From NCBI GenBank assembly GCA_016717305.1, contig JADKFY010000022.1, forward strand, positions 1-54,814: a DNA stretch of 54,814 bases, in the 5' to 3' direction. Positions 1 to 9,632 of the stretch are shown here, piece by piece. Every line of letters starts with the position of its first letter. Positions within the stretch are counted from its first letter, which is position 1. The DNA is from Flavobacteriales bacterium. GTDB lineage: Bacteria > Bacteroidota > Bacteroidia > Flavobacteriales_F > PHOS-HE28. Below the pieces are notes generated by a model. The model saw only the letters and a program-made list of their open reading frames with translations, was not told the origin of the DNA and searched no databases. Position numbers and translations under genes: made by a program.

Positions 1-1
1 T

Positions 2-181
2 AACGGCGACTTCGGCGGTACGGCATTCCTCGACAACTGCGCAATGTGCGTCGGCGGCAATACTGGTGAAGTAGCTTGTGTAGCTGACTGTAATGGAGAC
101 TTCGGCGGTACCGCCTTCTTGGACAATTGCGCAACGTGTGTAGGCGGTAACACTGGCCTCACCGCTTGTGTAGCTGACTGT
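2..181 (+). repeat. 90-bp coding tandem repeat (2 full copies, continues left)
   Basis: Two consecutive 90-bp units (2-91 and 92-181) encode the same 30-residue Cys-rich module. A third unit begins at 182 and merges into the next repeat class. The first visible unit starts at the window edge, so the array very likely extends further left. Confidence 0.85.
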
Positions 182-1639
182 AACGGCGACTTCGGCGGAA
201 CGGCCTTGCCCGGAACCACCTGTAGTGACGGCAATGCCGGAACGACCAATGATACTTGGAGCAGCGATTGCCAATGCATTGGCACGCCCTTGACTGAAGA
301 CTGTCTCGGCGTACCTGGAGGCTCTGCTCTACCAGGAACAACCTGCGACGACGGAAACGCAGGAACGACCGGTGATGCATGGACCACCGATTGCGAATGC
401 GCTGGCACGCCGGTTACGGTGGACTGTTTCGGTGTACTTGGAGGATCAGCTCTTCCAGGCACCAATTGCAATGACAATAACGCAAACACGATCAACGATG
501 TGTGGTCCACCGATTGCGAATGCGCCGGAACATTGGTGATCTACGATTGCCTTGGTGTGGCCAACGGGACCGCATTGCCGGGAACCACTTGCGATGATGG
601 AAATGCCGGAACGACGAACGACCTCTGGAGCACTGATTGCAACTGTGCCGGAACTGTGTTAACCTGCGCCAGTGATGCAGGTCCAGATCAAGTTATTTGC
701 GGGACCAGCGCAAGCTTGAACGCGGAAGGGAGTGGCACATGGAATGGTCCATCAGGCGTGAGTTTCATGGATCAGTACGACCCAGCTACCACGGTCACGA
801 CAAGCCTTCCCGGGAACTATGAATTCACCTGGACCGTGACCGTTCCCGGCTGTACAGCTACTGACACCGTGAATATCACATTCTTGTCAGCGCCAGTGGC
901 GAATGCTGGACCAGATGCCGAAGTCTGCGGAACCGGAACACGGATGCAGGCTTCTGGTGAAAACGGACAATGGACCGTTCCTAACGGGATCAACGCGATC
1001 TCAGTCAATGATCCTCATGCGGATATCACTGCGTCGGAATTCGCAACATTCGATCTCTTGTGGACGGTTGTACAAGGTACTTGCAGCAGCACGGATACCG
1101 TTTCGATCACCTTCCATGATCCGGGCGCCAATATTAGCGTGGATGCAGGTCCCGATCAGCATCTTGAAGTGGAACTAGCCACGGAGCTATACGGTTCAGT
1201 GACCAATGGGGCCACCGTTGAATGGACCGTCTTGTCCGGCACAGGTGCTTTCAGTCCTTCCGATGCAGCAGTCACACATGTGAGCGGCCTTTCGCTCGGC
1301 ATGAACACCTTCCTCATTACCGCTTCCCTCGGCCCATGCGTTGCCGCTAGCGATACCGTTCTGATCGAGACCAAAGAACTCTTCATTCCCGAAGGATTCT
1401 CACCCAACGGGGATGGTGACAATGATCGATTCGTGGTTACCGGCATGGATGCCTACCCGAACAGCGATTTCACTGTATTCAACAGGTGGGGCCAAAAGGT
1501 GTACGAAAACAACGACTACTCGAATGAATGGGACGGCCATTCCAGAAATGGACAGGAATTGCCGAACGACACCTATTTCTACGTCCTGAACTTATCCGGC
1601 GAAACCGCGTACAACGGGTTCGTGGTCATCAAGCGGTGA
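2..1639 (+). CDS. T9SS type B secreted repeat adhesin, 5'-truncated by window edge
   Basis: The frame is open to the left edge, so the start and signal peptide lie outside; 545 residues are visible. The N-terminal part holds Cys-rich 30-residue repeats (core DCNGDFGGTAFLDNC..CVGGNTG), two full copies plus the start of a third. Four 41-residue repeats follow (core GGxALPGTTCxDGNAGTTxD.W..DCxCAGT). Next come about three Ig/PKD-like beta-sandwich segments, each opening with an AGPD-like motif. From about residue 460 a gliding-motility-associated C-terminal domain is present: FIPEGFSPNGDGDND, then FNRWGQKVYE, then a final VVIKR. Proteins with this domain are type IX secretion substrates fixed at the cell surface. 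The next gene encodes a PorP/SprF protein, the partner class known to be needed for type B export. Family assignment is firm; the ligand of the adhesin is unknown. Confidence 0.9.
   Translation, partial: NGDFGGTAFLDNCAMCVGGNTGEVACVADCNGDFGGTAFLDNCATCVGGNTGLTACVADCNGDFGGTALPGTTCSDGNAGTTNDTWSSDCQCIGTPLTEDCLGVPGGSALPGTTCDDGNAGTTGDAWTTDCECAGTPVTVDCFGVLGGSALPGTNCNDNNANTINDVWSTDCECAGTLVIYDCLGVANGTALPGTTCDDGNAGTTNDLWSTDCNCAGTVLTCASDAGPDQVICGTSASLNAEGSGTWNGPSGVSFMDQYDPATTVTTSLPGNYEFTWTVTVPGCTATDTVNITFLSAPVANAGPDAEVCGTGTRMQASGENGQWTVPNGINAISVNDPHADITASEFATFDLLWTVVQGTCSSTDTVSITFHDPGANISVDAGPDQHLEVELATELYGSVTNGATVEWTVLSGTGAFSPSDAAVTHVSGLSLGMNTFLITASLGPCVAASDTVLIETKELFIPEGFSPNGDGDNDRFVVTGMDAYPNSDFTVFNRWGQKVYENNDYSNEWDGHSRNGQELPNDTYFYVLNLSGETAYNGFVVIKR
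194..667 (+). repeat. 123-bp coding tandem repeat (4 copies, last partial)
   Basis: Four units of about 123 bp start at 194, 317, 440 and 563. They encode 41-residue modules beginning GG/NG-xALPGTxC, with four to six cysteines each. The fourth is truncated after its CAGT motif. The copies differ at many silent sites, so the array is not a recent expansion. Confidence 0.8.
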
Positions 1640-2559
1640 GGAACATTCTCCATATCCTTTTGCTAACAGGGGCGCTGTGTCCGGCTTTTTGCAAAGCCCA
1701 GCATACACCCCTAACTAGCCAATACCTCTTCAATGGTTTGGTGATCAATCCTGCGTATGCTGGTAGCCGAGATGCGTTGGCAGCGAACATCAACTACCGC
1801 CACCAATGGGTCGGTTTCGATGGAGCTCCGGTAACACAAATGATCAGTGTACACGCCCCTCTCAAGCGGAAAAAGCTCGGGTTGGGGTTGTTGGTATACA
1901 ATGACAGGATCGGGGTCTCCAATGAAACTGGAGTGTTCTCCAATTACGCCTACCGCATAAAATTCCGGAACGGGAAACTTGCCTTGGGACTTGGTGCCGG
2001 TTTCACCTTATACCGTAGTCAGTGGTCCACGGTCGCCACCCAGCAATCCAGTGACCAGTCCTTCATGGCTGATACCCGCGGAAGGTTCCGGCCCAATTTC
2101 AGTGGCGGGGTGTACTACTACACGAAGAAATGGTTCCTGGGCCTTTCGGCACCCTTCCTGATCTCAAGGCGCTTCTCCCCGACCAATGATGGTTGGAAAC
2201 TATCGGATACGAAAGCCGACCTGCAACCCATGCTGACCGGTGGCTATCTGTTCGAATTGACCCGTGATGCCAAGCTGAAACCTTCGGCATTGCTCCGGTA
2301 CCGCACGACCAGTGGACTCCAAGCCGACTTAAGTACGAACCTGATACTAAAGGACAAAGTTTGGATCGGTGTCTCCTACCGTACAGCAGATGCGCTCATT
2401 GGATCCTTGGAAGTGCTTCCAACACCACAATGGAGAATTGGATATGCCTATGATATGGGCCTCTCGAAACTGGTAGCGTACCATTCCGGATCGCATGAGT
2501 TGATGTTGCAATATGAATTTGGCTACCGCATACGCGTGAAGGACCCACGCTATTTCTGA
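1636..2559 (+). CDS. PorP/SprF family type IX secretion outer-membrane protein
   Basis: The 307-residue product has a signal peptide (RNILHILLLTGALCPAFCKAQ). It continues with the family's typical opening, in which Q-H-T-P-L-T-S-Q-Y-L-F-N precedes V-I-N-P-A-Y-A-G, and then alternating beta strands expected of an outer-membrane barrel. I chose the GTG at 1636, which overlaps the stop of the preceding adhesin gene and starts exactly at the signal peptide. A longer ATG frame from 1528 would lie inside the adhesin gene and has no signal peptide. PorP/SprF proteins help export or anchor type B sorting-domain proteins; the adjacent adhesin is the obvious client. The stop overlaps the next ATG, indicating translational coupling. 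Confidence 0.9.
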   Translation: MRNILHILLLTGALCPAFCKAQHTPLTSQYLFNGLVINPAYAGSRDALAANINYRHQWVGFDGAPVTQMISVHAPLKRKKLGLGLLVYNDRIGVSNETGVFSNYAYRIKFRNGKLALGLGAGFTLYRSQWSTVATQQSSDQSFMADTRGRFRPNFSGGVYYYTKKWFLGLSAPFLISRRFSPTNDGWKLSDTKADLQPMLTGGYLFELTRDAKLKPSALLRYRTTSGLQADLSTNLILKDKVWIGVSYRTADALIGSLEVLPTPQWRIGYAYDMGLSKLVAYHSGSHELMLQYEFGYRIRVKDPRYF

Positions 2560-4751
2560 TGTGTAAACTGCTCCACATAACCATCCTCTCCCTCCTTTCG
2601 CTCCACGCTATGGCGCAAGAGGTGATAGAAGTTGCGCCTGTGATCATGGGTGCTACGGCTGAGGACTACGCGCCTGTGCTTCGTGGCGATGGTCTGGTGT
2701 TCTGTTCGGTGCGGGAGGCCAATGCGACCATTACGTATAAGGATGCTGAAACCGGCAAGTCACTCTCCGATCTCTATTGGGTTACGATCAATGGAGAGAC
2801 CCCTGGCACACCCATACTATTCAGCGGCAACTTGACCTCCCCGGTGAATGAAGGGCCTGCATCATTCTTCAACAACGACCGATCGATCTGTTTTACCCGG
2901 AATCAAGCCTTGCCTAAAAAATTGGGGAATATGCGTGCAGCACATTCCGATCTGGGTCTGTTCTTCTCCACTGAGACCAACGCGATCTGGAGCCTGCCGG
3001 AACCATTCGAGCACAACTCCAACAAGCATTCCGTTATGCACCCCGCGTTCATGGACAACGGCGAGTCGTTGATCTTCGCAAGCGATATGCTTGGCGGCAT
3101 GGGTGGCGTTGACCTGTACCGATCCACGCGCACGCCCGATGGATGGAGCATGCCAGAGAACTTGGGACCCACGATCAACGGTCCAGGCAATGATATGTTC
3201 CCCTCCATCGGACCGGACGGAACCTTGTACTTCGCCAGTGATCGCGACGGTGGCATGGGTAAGCTGGATATCTATTCCTCAACACGTCAGAACCGGACAT
3301 GGAGCAGTCCAACAGCACTTCCTTCCCCAATTAATTCCATAGGGAATGATATCGGCTTCACTATGCGTAAGGATCTACGCACCGGGTTCTTCAGCTCCGA
3401 TCGTGCCGGGAATGACCACATCCATACCTTCAAAAGGACCGTACCGAAATTTAGGGACTGTATACCTCAAAAGGAGAACAATTACTGCTACTCGTTCAAG
3501 CAAAAGCACCATGCCGCAACAAGCACTTTGCCTATTGATCACGTTTGGGACCTGGGTGATAGTACCCGCTTTACGGGCGACAAGGTGGAGCACTGCTATT
3601 CCCGGCCTGGTACCTATACCGTACGCTCTCTGCTCGTTGACCGCAAGACGGGTGCAACCTTCCATGAACTCCAGAGCCACATATTGGAAGTAAAGGATGT
3701 TCGCCAAGCATGGATCACCGCGCCGGACACTGTGCGAACCGGTAGAACACTTGCCCTGGATGCCAAGAAAACCTTTCTACCGGACCTGTTAGCGAGCGAA
3801 TACCATTGGGACATGGGCGATAGCACGACCTCAACCGGGCTACGCACGTTCCACACCTATCGCACCCCAGGTACGTACGAAATGAAATTGGACGTGCTCG
3901 CAGTACCTGATGCGAACGGGGAGATCGCCAATACATGCAACACGCGCACCATTGTGGTTGTGGACAAATTCAGGGACCATGAGGATATGAACGTGGTCGC
4001 GGTATACCAGGACGCGCTCGGCAAGGAGCACACCTTCACCTATCAAGAACTTCCCTTCGATGAGATGGGCATGTCCATGGATGACCTCACCGATGCGACC
4101 TTCTCCGTGGAACTGTTCGCTTCGTCCAAACGCGTGGACCTGGACGATCCGCGCTTTGTTGAGATCCGGAAACTCTACCGTGTGGTGGAACGTTTTGATC
4201 CAGAACGGGGCTTGTACACCTACTCCGTTGGCGAGACCAAGGACCTTGAAACCCTCTACAAGGTGTTCCAAAAAGTACGGGAGCTCCAGTTCATGGATGC
4301 CGAAGTATACCAGCTGAAAGTGGAAAAGCTGAAGGACCTTAGCGAAATGGATATGAGCTCCTTGAAGGACTTGAACAATACCAAGTTCAGGACAAGTGCG
4401 ATCCACTTTGATTACAAAAGCGCAGTGCTCGACACCTCATCCTACAAGATACTGCAACACGTCACCGGACTTCTGTTCCAGCATCCCGAGCTGCAATTGG
4501 TGATCGAAGCACATACGGATGATGTTGGAAGTCTGTCCTACAACATGGCTCTCTCTCAGGAACGCGCTGCTTCCGTTCGGCAATTCTTGGAAATGAGCGG
4601 GATCGAAGGAACACGGCTTTTGCCGATCGGACATGGCAAGAACCAACCGATCGCGACCAACAAAACAGAGGATGGCCGCCAATTGAACCGTCGCGTGGAA
4701 TTCCAACTTACAACGAAGAGCCCGGAACATACGGCGTTGCAGAGCCGCTGA
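2559..4751 (+). CDS. PD40-PKD-OmpA outer-membrane-associated protein
   Basis: This 730-residue protein has a signal peptide (residues 1-20, ending in MAQ). WD40-like PD40 propeller repeats lie at about 150-300 (repeated FASDxxGGMGxxDxY). Two PKD domains follow near 325-375 and 410-450 (WDLGDSTRF, WDMGDSTT). An OmpA-like peptidoglycan-binding domain occupies about 612-725, with HFDYKSAVLD, the EAHTDDVG loop and a final LNRRVEF. The architecture resembles the T9SS protein PorE in combining a propeller with OmpA, but there is no TPR segment here. Its ATG overlaps the PorP/SprF stop by one base, so it is the third member of the first secretion cassette. A role anchoring the PorP/SprF-adhesin pair to peptidoglycan is inferred. 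Confidence 0.87.
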   Translation: MCKLLHITILSLLSLHAMAQEVIEVAPVIMGATAEDYAPVLRGDGLVFCSVREANATITYKDAETGKSLSDLYWVTINGETPGTPILFSGNLTSPVNEGPASFFNNDRSICFTRNQALPKKLGNMRAAHSDLGLFFSTETNAIWSLPEPFEHNSNKHSVMHPAFMDNGESLIFASDMLGGMGGVDLYRSTRTPDGWSMPENLGPTINGPGNDMFPSIGPDGTLYFASDRDGGMGKLDIYSSTRQNRTWSSPTALPSPINSIGNDIGFTMRKDLRTGFFSSDRAGNDHIHTFKRTVPKFRDCIPQKENNYCYSFKQKHHAATSTLPIDHVWDLGDSTRFTGDKVEHCYSRPGTYTVRSLLVDRKTGATFHELQSHILEVKDVRQAWITAPDTVRTGRTLALDAKKTFLPDLLASEYHWDMGDSTTSTGLRTFHTYRTPGTYEMKLDVLAVPDANGEIANTCNTRTIVVVDKFRDHEDMNVVAVYQDALGKEHTFTYQELPFDEMGMSMDDLTDATFSVELFASSKRVDLDDPRFVEIRKLYRVVERFDPERGLYTYSVGETKDLETLYKVFQKVRELQFMDAEVYQLKVEKLKDLSEMDMSSLKDLNNTKFRTSAIHFDYKSAVLDTSSYKILQHVTGLLFQHPELQLVIEAHTDDVGSLSYNMALSQERAASVRQFLEMSGIEGTRLLPIGHGKNQPIATNKTEDGRQLNRRVEFQLTTKSPEHTALQSR

Positions 4752-4851
4752 CCGATCCGAAGGATCCGTATCCGGACAGCTTTGTGATCCTTGGTTGCAG
4801 GCGTAACCCGATGTTTGCACTACGAACCATGTGCCGTAGATTCGACCGCAC

Positions 4852-7800
4852 ATGTCCGGCCAACTTCGTTCCGCTCTATTTGTGGTGATCCTGCATTCGT
4901 TGTCGCTAACACTGGTTGCGCAACGTTCAGTGCCCTTCTTGCAGAACCGTGGCCAGTGGCCAGAACCTGTCAAGTTCCGGGCGGAAATGGCCGATGCCAC
5001 CGTATGGATCGAACCGGCCGCACTCCTGATCGACCGGTTCGATCGCAACGCACTACAACAACTTTCGCATGCGCATGTCAACGGGATGCCCGACGGTCCC
5101 CTTTCACAACTTATTCGGCACCATGCGATCCGCCTTCGGTTCATGGCTACAAATTCGGACCCCGAGATCGAACCCGTAGGTGTACGGCCTGGGGCATTTA
5201 ATTTCCTGATCGGAAATGACCCGAGCAAATGGGCAAGTAACGTTCACGCATTCAGCGCGATCGACCAAAAGAACATCTACCCCGGCGTGGACCTTCGTAT
5301 ACGTACCGATGCCAGCGGGCTCAAGTATGACCTCTTCCTCGCTCCCGATGTGGATCCTACGATCATCAAGTTCCTATACGACGGTGCCGATGGGATCACC
5401 TTCACGAACGACCGATTGACCCTTGCCACTTCGCTCGGAGATGTGATCGAGACCATTCCGTTGGCCTATCAGGAAAGGGATGGCGTGCGTATGCCGGTCC
5501 CTTGTCATTACAGAAAAGGCAGCGGCCATTTCGGTTTTGAACTGGGTGCGTACGACCGTGCGCTTCCGCTTGTGATCGACCCCACGGTGATCTTCAGTAC
5601 CTACTCCGGTTCTGTCGCGGACAATTTCGGATATACGGCCACATTTGATCGCGATGGCTTCTTGTACAGTGGCAGTACTGCGTTCGGACAAGGTTACCCC
5701 ACTACCACCGGTGCCTTCCAAGTGACCCATGCTGGTGGCGATGGCCTTTTCGATGGAACCGATATCGCCTTGACGAAGTACGATACCACTGGAACCTTCC
5801 TGATCTGGAGTACCTACATCGGTGGTAGCAGCGATGAACTTCCGCACAGCATCATTGTGAACGGCAGCGACGAACTCTTTCTCTACGGGACAACAAGTTC
5901 ACCGAATTTTCCGGTCACAACGGGATCCTTCGACACTTCGTTCAACGGTGGGCCTCCGGTTAATTTGACCAATGGCCTGGGCGTGAATTTCCCGAACGGC
6001 GTGGATATGATCGTAGCCCGTTTGAGTGCGGATGGCTCCACATTACTGGCAGGAACTTTCCTTGGGATCACATACCGATGGGTTGAACACGGATCCGGGG
6101 CTCAAATTCAATTACGCTGACGAAGTACGTGGTGAAGTGTTGTTGGACCCCAATGACAACGTTTACATCGCCAGTTGCACTTCTTCACCCAACATGCCAA
6201 CCACTGTGGGAAGCATGCAGCCCACATACGGAGGCGGCACACAAGATGGAGTTGTTCTGAAGATGGACGCTTCGCTCACTACGCTTTTCTATTCGACCTT
6301 CCTAGGAGGATCATTGGCTGATGCCATCTACAACGTTGAATTGAACGGGAACGATGGTGTCTACGTTTCCGGTGGAACACGCAGTACCGACTTGCCTACT
6401 ACACCTGGTGCACTGCATACCACTTTCTTGGGTGGCGCTGCAGATGGCTTCGTCTCTTCGATCAACGCCAATGGATCCACGTTGGTCGCGAGCACCTACT
6501 TTGGAACTGCAGCTTACGATCAGTGTTATTTCGCTGATCTGGACCAAGAGGGCAATGTGTATCTATTCGGGCAAACAAGTGCACTTGGCAATGAGCTGAT
6601 CTTCAATGCGAGCTACAACGTTCCGAATTCCGGACAATTCCTGAGCAAACTGGATCATGAACTGACCACCTTGTTGATCAGTACCCGGTTCGGCCAAGGG
6701 GATGGAGTTCCAGATATTTCTCCGACCGCATTCCTGGTGGACTATTGCGACAAGATCTACGTGAGCGGTTGGGGCAGTGCGGTTCAAGGCCAGTTGAGCA
6801 CCACGGGAATGGCCGTTACCCCGAATGCTTTTCAAACGACTACGGACGGCAACGACTTCTATCTTGCTGTATTCGAGATCGATCTTTCCGACTTGTATTA
6901 CGGTACATACTATGGCGGAAGTGTAAGCTCGGAACATGTGGATGGTGGCACCAGCCGATTCGATCGTCGCGGAAGGGTTTACCAAAGTGTTTGTGCCGGA
7001 TGCGGCGGCAATTCAGACTTCCCCATTGTACCCGATCCAGGCGCATGGAGCCCTACCAACAACAGTGGACTCTGCAACAATGGTGTCTTCAAGTTGGACA
7101 TGGACATTCCTATGGTGGTGGCCGATTTCAATAGCACGATCAATTGCCTGCCCGATCCGATCACGTTCACCAATGCTAGCTATGGTGCCAACGGATACCA
7201 ATGGACCTTCGGTGATGGTACAACCAGTGTTCTCGCTTCGCCGACCCATGTATTCCCGGGACCCGGCGTGTACACGGTTACACTTGTCGCGAACAACCCC
7301 GCCACATGTAATGTGAATGACACCACGCAACGTCAAGTGGTCGTGTTGGACAATAGCGCGATCGACCTGAACGACACCACGATCTGCGCTGGCGCAAGTG
7401 TCCAGATCGGCGTGCTCCCGATCAATGACCCGAGTATCTCTTACGCATGGACACCTGCTACTTGGCTCAGTAATGCGAACGTGGGAAACCCTGTGGCAAC
7501 GCCTCCGCAGACCACGACCTACACACTCACCTTCGGGAATGGCGCTTGTTCCTTGACCGCCACACAGACCGTCGTTGTGGCCTCTTCCATTCTCGATGCA
7601 GGCGTTGAACAAACCGTATGTGGACCGAACGCCACAGCCTTATTGACGGCGAATGGAAATGGTACGATCACTATTTTCCAATGGTCCAGCAACGCCAATT
7701 TCACGGACACGCTCAACGCTCCGCTCACGGATAGCACCGCGACGATCCAACCTATGCAGAGTGGTTGGTACTTCGCTCGTGCCCTGGACAACATCTGCGG

Positions 7801-8599
7801 TGGGGTCGATAGTGTGCGGATCAACGTATCACTGGGCGATCCGAGGCTCATCGGCGAAAACGGGATCTGCTCCATGGATACCGCACAGCTCACCCTTTCC
7901 GGTATCGATCAGGGAGCAACGATCGCATGGTCGCCTGCGGAAGAGATCCTGATCGGACAAGGAACCCCGAATGCCAGTGTAGCCCCTGTGGAGACCAGCA
8001 CGTATGGTGTGACCGTGACCACACTCGCAGGTTGTACTTGGAGCGGCACCATCACTGTTGGGGTATCACCGATCATGGGTGGTACGGTTACCGCAACCGT
8101 TGACCAGACCATTGTGGAACCGGGTACCACCGTGCAATTGATGGCCACGCCAACGCAAGGAACCACGTTCTCTTGGGTCCCCGCAAACCTTGTGAGCAAC
8201 CCCACGATCCCCAACCCAACTGCCGTGGTACAAGAGACCACCACCTTCACAGTAACCGTAAGTGATGGAATTTGCACGAAGGATGCTTTGGTGACCGTAC
8301 AAGTGCATGATGTCCTCTGCGAAGACCCGGACATTTTCGTACCCAACACATTCACCCCGAACGATGATGGCAACAACGACGTGCTCTTCGTGCGTGGTCG
8401 TGCGATCCAAGAATTGGAGTTCAAGGTATTCGACCGCTGGGGTGAAAAAGTGTTCGAAACGAATGACCAAAAGATCGGTTGGGATGGCGCATACAAAGGC
8501 AAACCCGTAGACCCTGCCGTGTTCGTCTACCACTTGACCGTTTTCTGTTCGGATGGGCAACGCTTCTTCACCAAGGGTAATGTTACTGTGGTGCGATGA
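4852..8599 (+). CDS. T9SS type B secreted SBBP-repeat/PKD protein with one frame break
   Basis: Two overlapping frames (4852-6120 and 6026-8599) are halves of one gene. The first ends correctly up to ...LLAGTFLG at about 6063, and the second continues SHTDGLNTDPG. Restoring two G residues in the GGG run at 6064-6066 recreates the FLGGS motif seen in neighbouring repeats and gives 1249 residues. Order: signal peptide (1-24), DUF7948-type domain (about 25-245), SBBP beta-propeller repeats (about 246-760, recurring TxFLGG...D), a PKD domain near 763-835, Ig-like segments, and a gliding-motility C-terminal sorting domain from about 1161 (FVPNTFTPNDDGNND, FDRWGEKVFE). It is probably a surface adhesin exported by type IX secretion. 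The stop overlaps the next start as ATGA. Confidence 0.86.
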
Positions 8600-9630
8600 A
8601 GTGGGTCCAACGACATCGTAGAATGCAAGATGCCGTCTTTGGGATCTTGTTCGTGTTGTGTACTTCACCGATCCTTGCGCAAGACATCCACTTCTCGCAG
8701 TTCTTCAATGCACCCTTGGCCTTGGGTCCGGGAGCGATAGGGACGTTCGATGGGGACTATCGGGTGAACGGGATCTTTCGGCAACAATGGCGCGCTGTCA
8801 CCGTCCCCTATCGCACGTTCGCATTGGGCGGCGATGCCTCGAACGCAGCTGGTGTGCAAGGATTGGGATTGGGCGCTTGGGTCTTCAACGACAAGGCGGG
8901 AGATAGCCGTTTGCAACAAACCCATTTAAGCGTTGGAGCAAGTTGGACCCAGAAATTCGGTACGGCGAAGGACAATGCGATCACCGCTGGTGTGCAACTC
9001 GGTTTCACCTCGTTGAGCTTGGACCAGAATTCACTTTCGTTCGACAACCAGTACAACGGTTTCAACTACGATCCAAACCTCGCGACCGGTGAACGCTTTG
9101 ATCGATCTTCGTTGATCCATCCAGATCTGCATGCCGGATTCATGTATCGCTACCGCCCTGCGAAAAGGACCAGTCTACAGTTCGGTGCTGGGTTCTTCAA
9201 CCTGACCAAACCGAAGATCGGTTTCCTTGGCGGACCTGGATCTCCATTGGACATGCGAACGAGCGTACATGCCATTGCCCAATTTCCAGTGAGCAAGAAA
9301 TTCGATGTATTGCCCATGATCCAGTTCATGGCCCAAGGAAAGTTCAATGAACTGGACTTGGGTGCCAACGTGCGCTACATCCTCAATGACCGATTCGGCT
9401 TGAACAGGGCCGTGCAACTTGGCGTACACTTCCGTGCAGGAGATGCCGGTTATGTTTACGGCGGTGTGGAATACGACGACTGGACCGTTGGATTGAGCTA
9501 CGACATCAACACGAGCGATCTTGTGCCGGCCAGCCGGAATCGCGGTGGAATAGAACTCACCGTGGTCCGCATTTTCCGCAAGCATCCACCGGTGCCGGTT
9601 CGTTTCAAAGCATGCCCTGCGCAGTTGTGA
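8596..9630 (+). CDS. PorP/SprF family type IX secretion outer-membrane protein
   Basis: The 344-residue product carries a signal peptide with a basic n-region (KWVQRHRR) and cleavage after PILAQ. The mature N-terminus DIHFSQFFNAPLALGPG is the family hallmark, and the C-terminal half shows repeated barrel strands (for example VQLGVHFRAGDAGYVYGGVEYD). The ATG at 8596 overlaps the upstream adhesin stop by four bases; ATG 8623 is an internal alternative that also keeps the signal peptide. It is the second PorP/SprF gene in the window and again lies directly behind a type B substrate, supporting one-to-one pairing of substrate and PorP/SprF partner. It is not identical to the copy at 1636 and appears to be an old paralogue. 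Confidence 0.9.
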   Translation: MKWVQRHRRMQDAVFGILFVLCTSPILAQDIHFSQFFNAPLALGPGAIGTFDGDYRVNGIFRQQWRAVTVPYRTFALGGDASNAAGVQGLGLGAWVFNDKAGDSRLQQTHLSVGASWTQKFGTAKDNAITAGVQLGFTSLSLDQNSLSFDNQYNGFNYDPNLATGERFDRSSLIHPDLHAGFMYRYRPAKRTSLQFGAGFFNLTKPKIGFLGGPGSPLDMRTSVHAIAQFPVSKKFDVLPMIQFMAQGKFNELDLGANVRYILNDRFGLNRAVQLGVHFRAGDAGYVYGGVEYDDWTVGLSYDINTSDLVPASRNRGGIELTVVRIFRKHPPVPVRFKACPAQL

Positions 9631-9632
9631 AT

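Noticed and set aside
2..181. CRISPR-like direct repeats
   Set aside because: The repeats are adjacent 90-bp coding units without spacers and encode a Cys-rich adhesin module.
6058..6072. Programmed ribosomal frameshift in the adhesin
   Set aside because: No slippery heptamer or downstream stimulatory structure was apparent, and restoring two G residues recreates the repeat motif exactly.
9612..9632. Start of the PorE-like protein at ATG 9612
   Set aside because: It would place seven extra residues before the signal peptide and overlap the PorP/SprF gene by 19 bp; ATG 9633 fits better.
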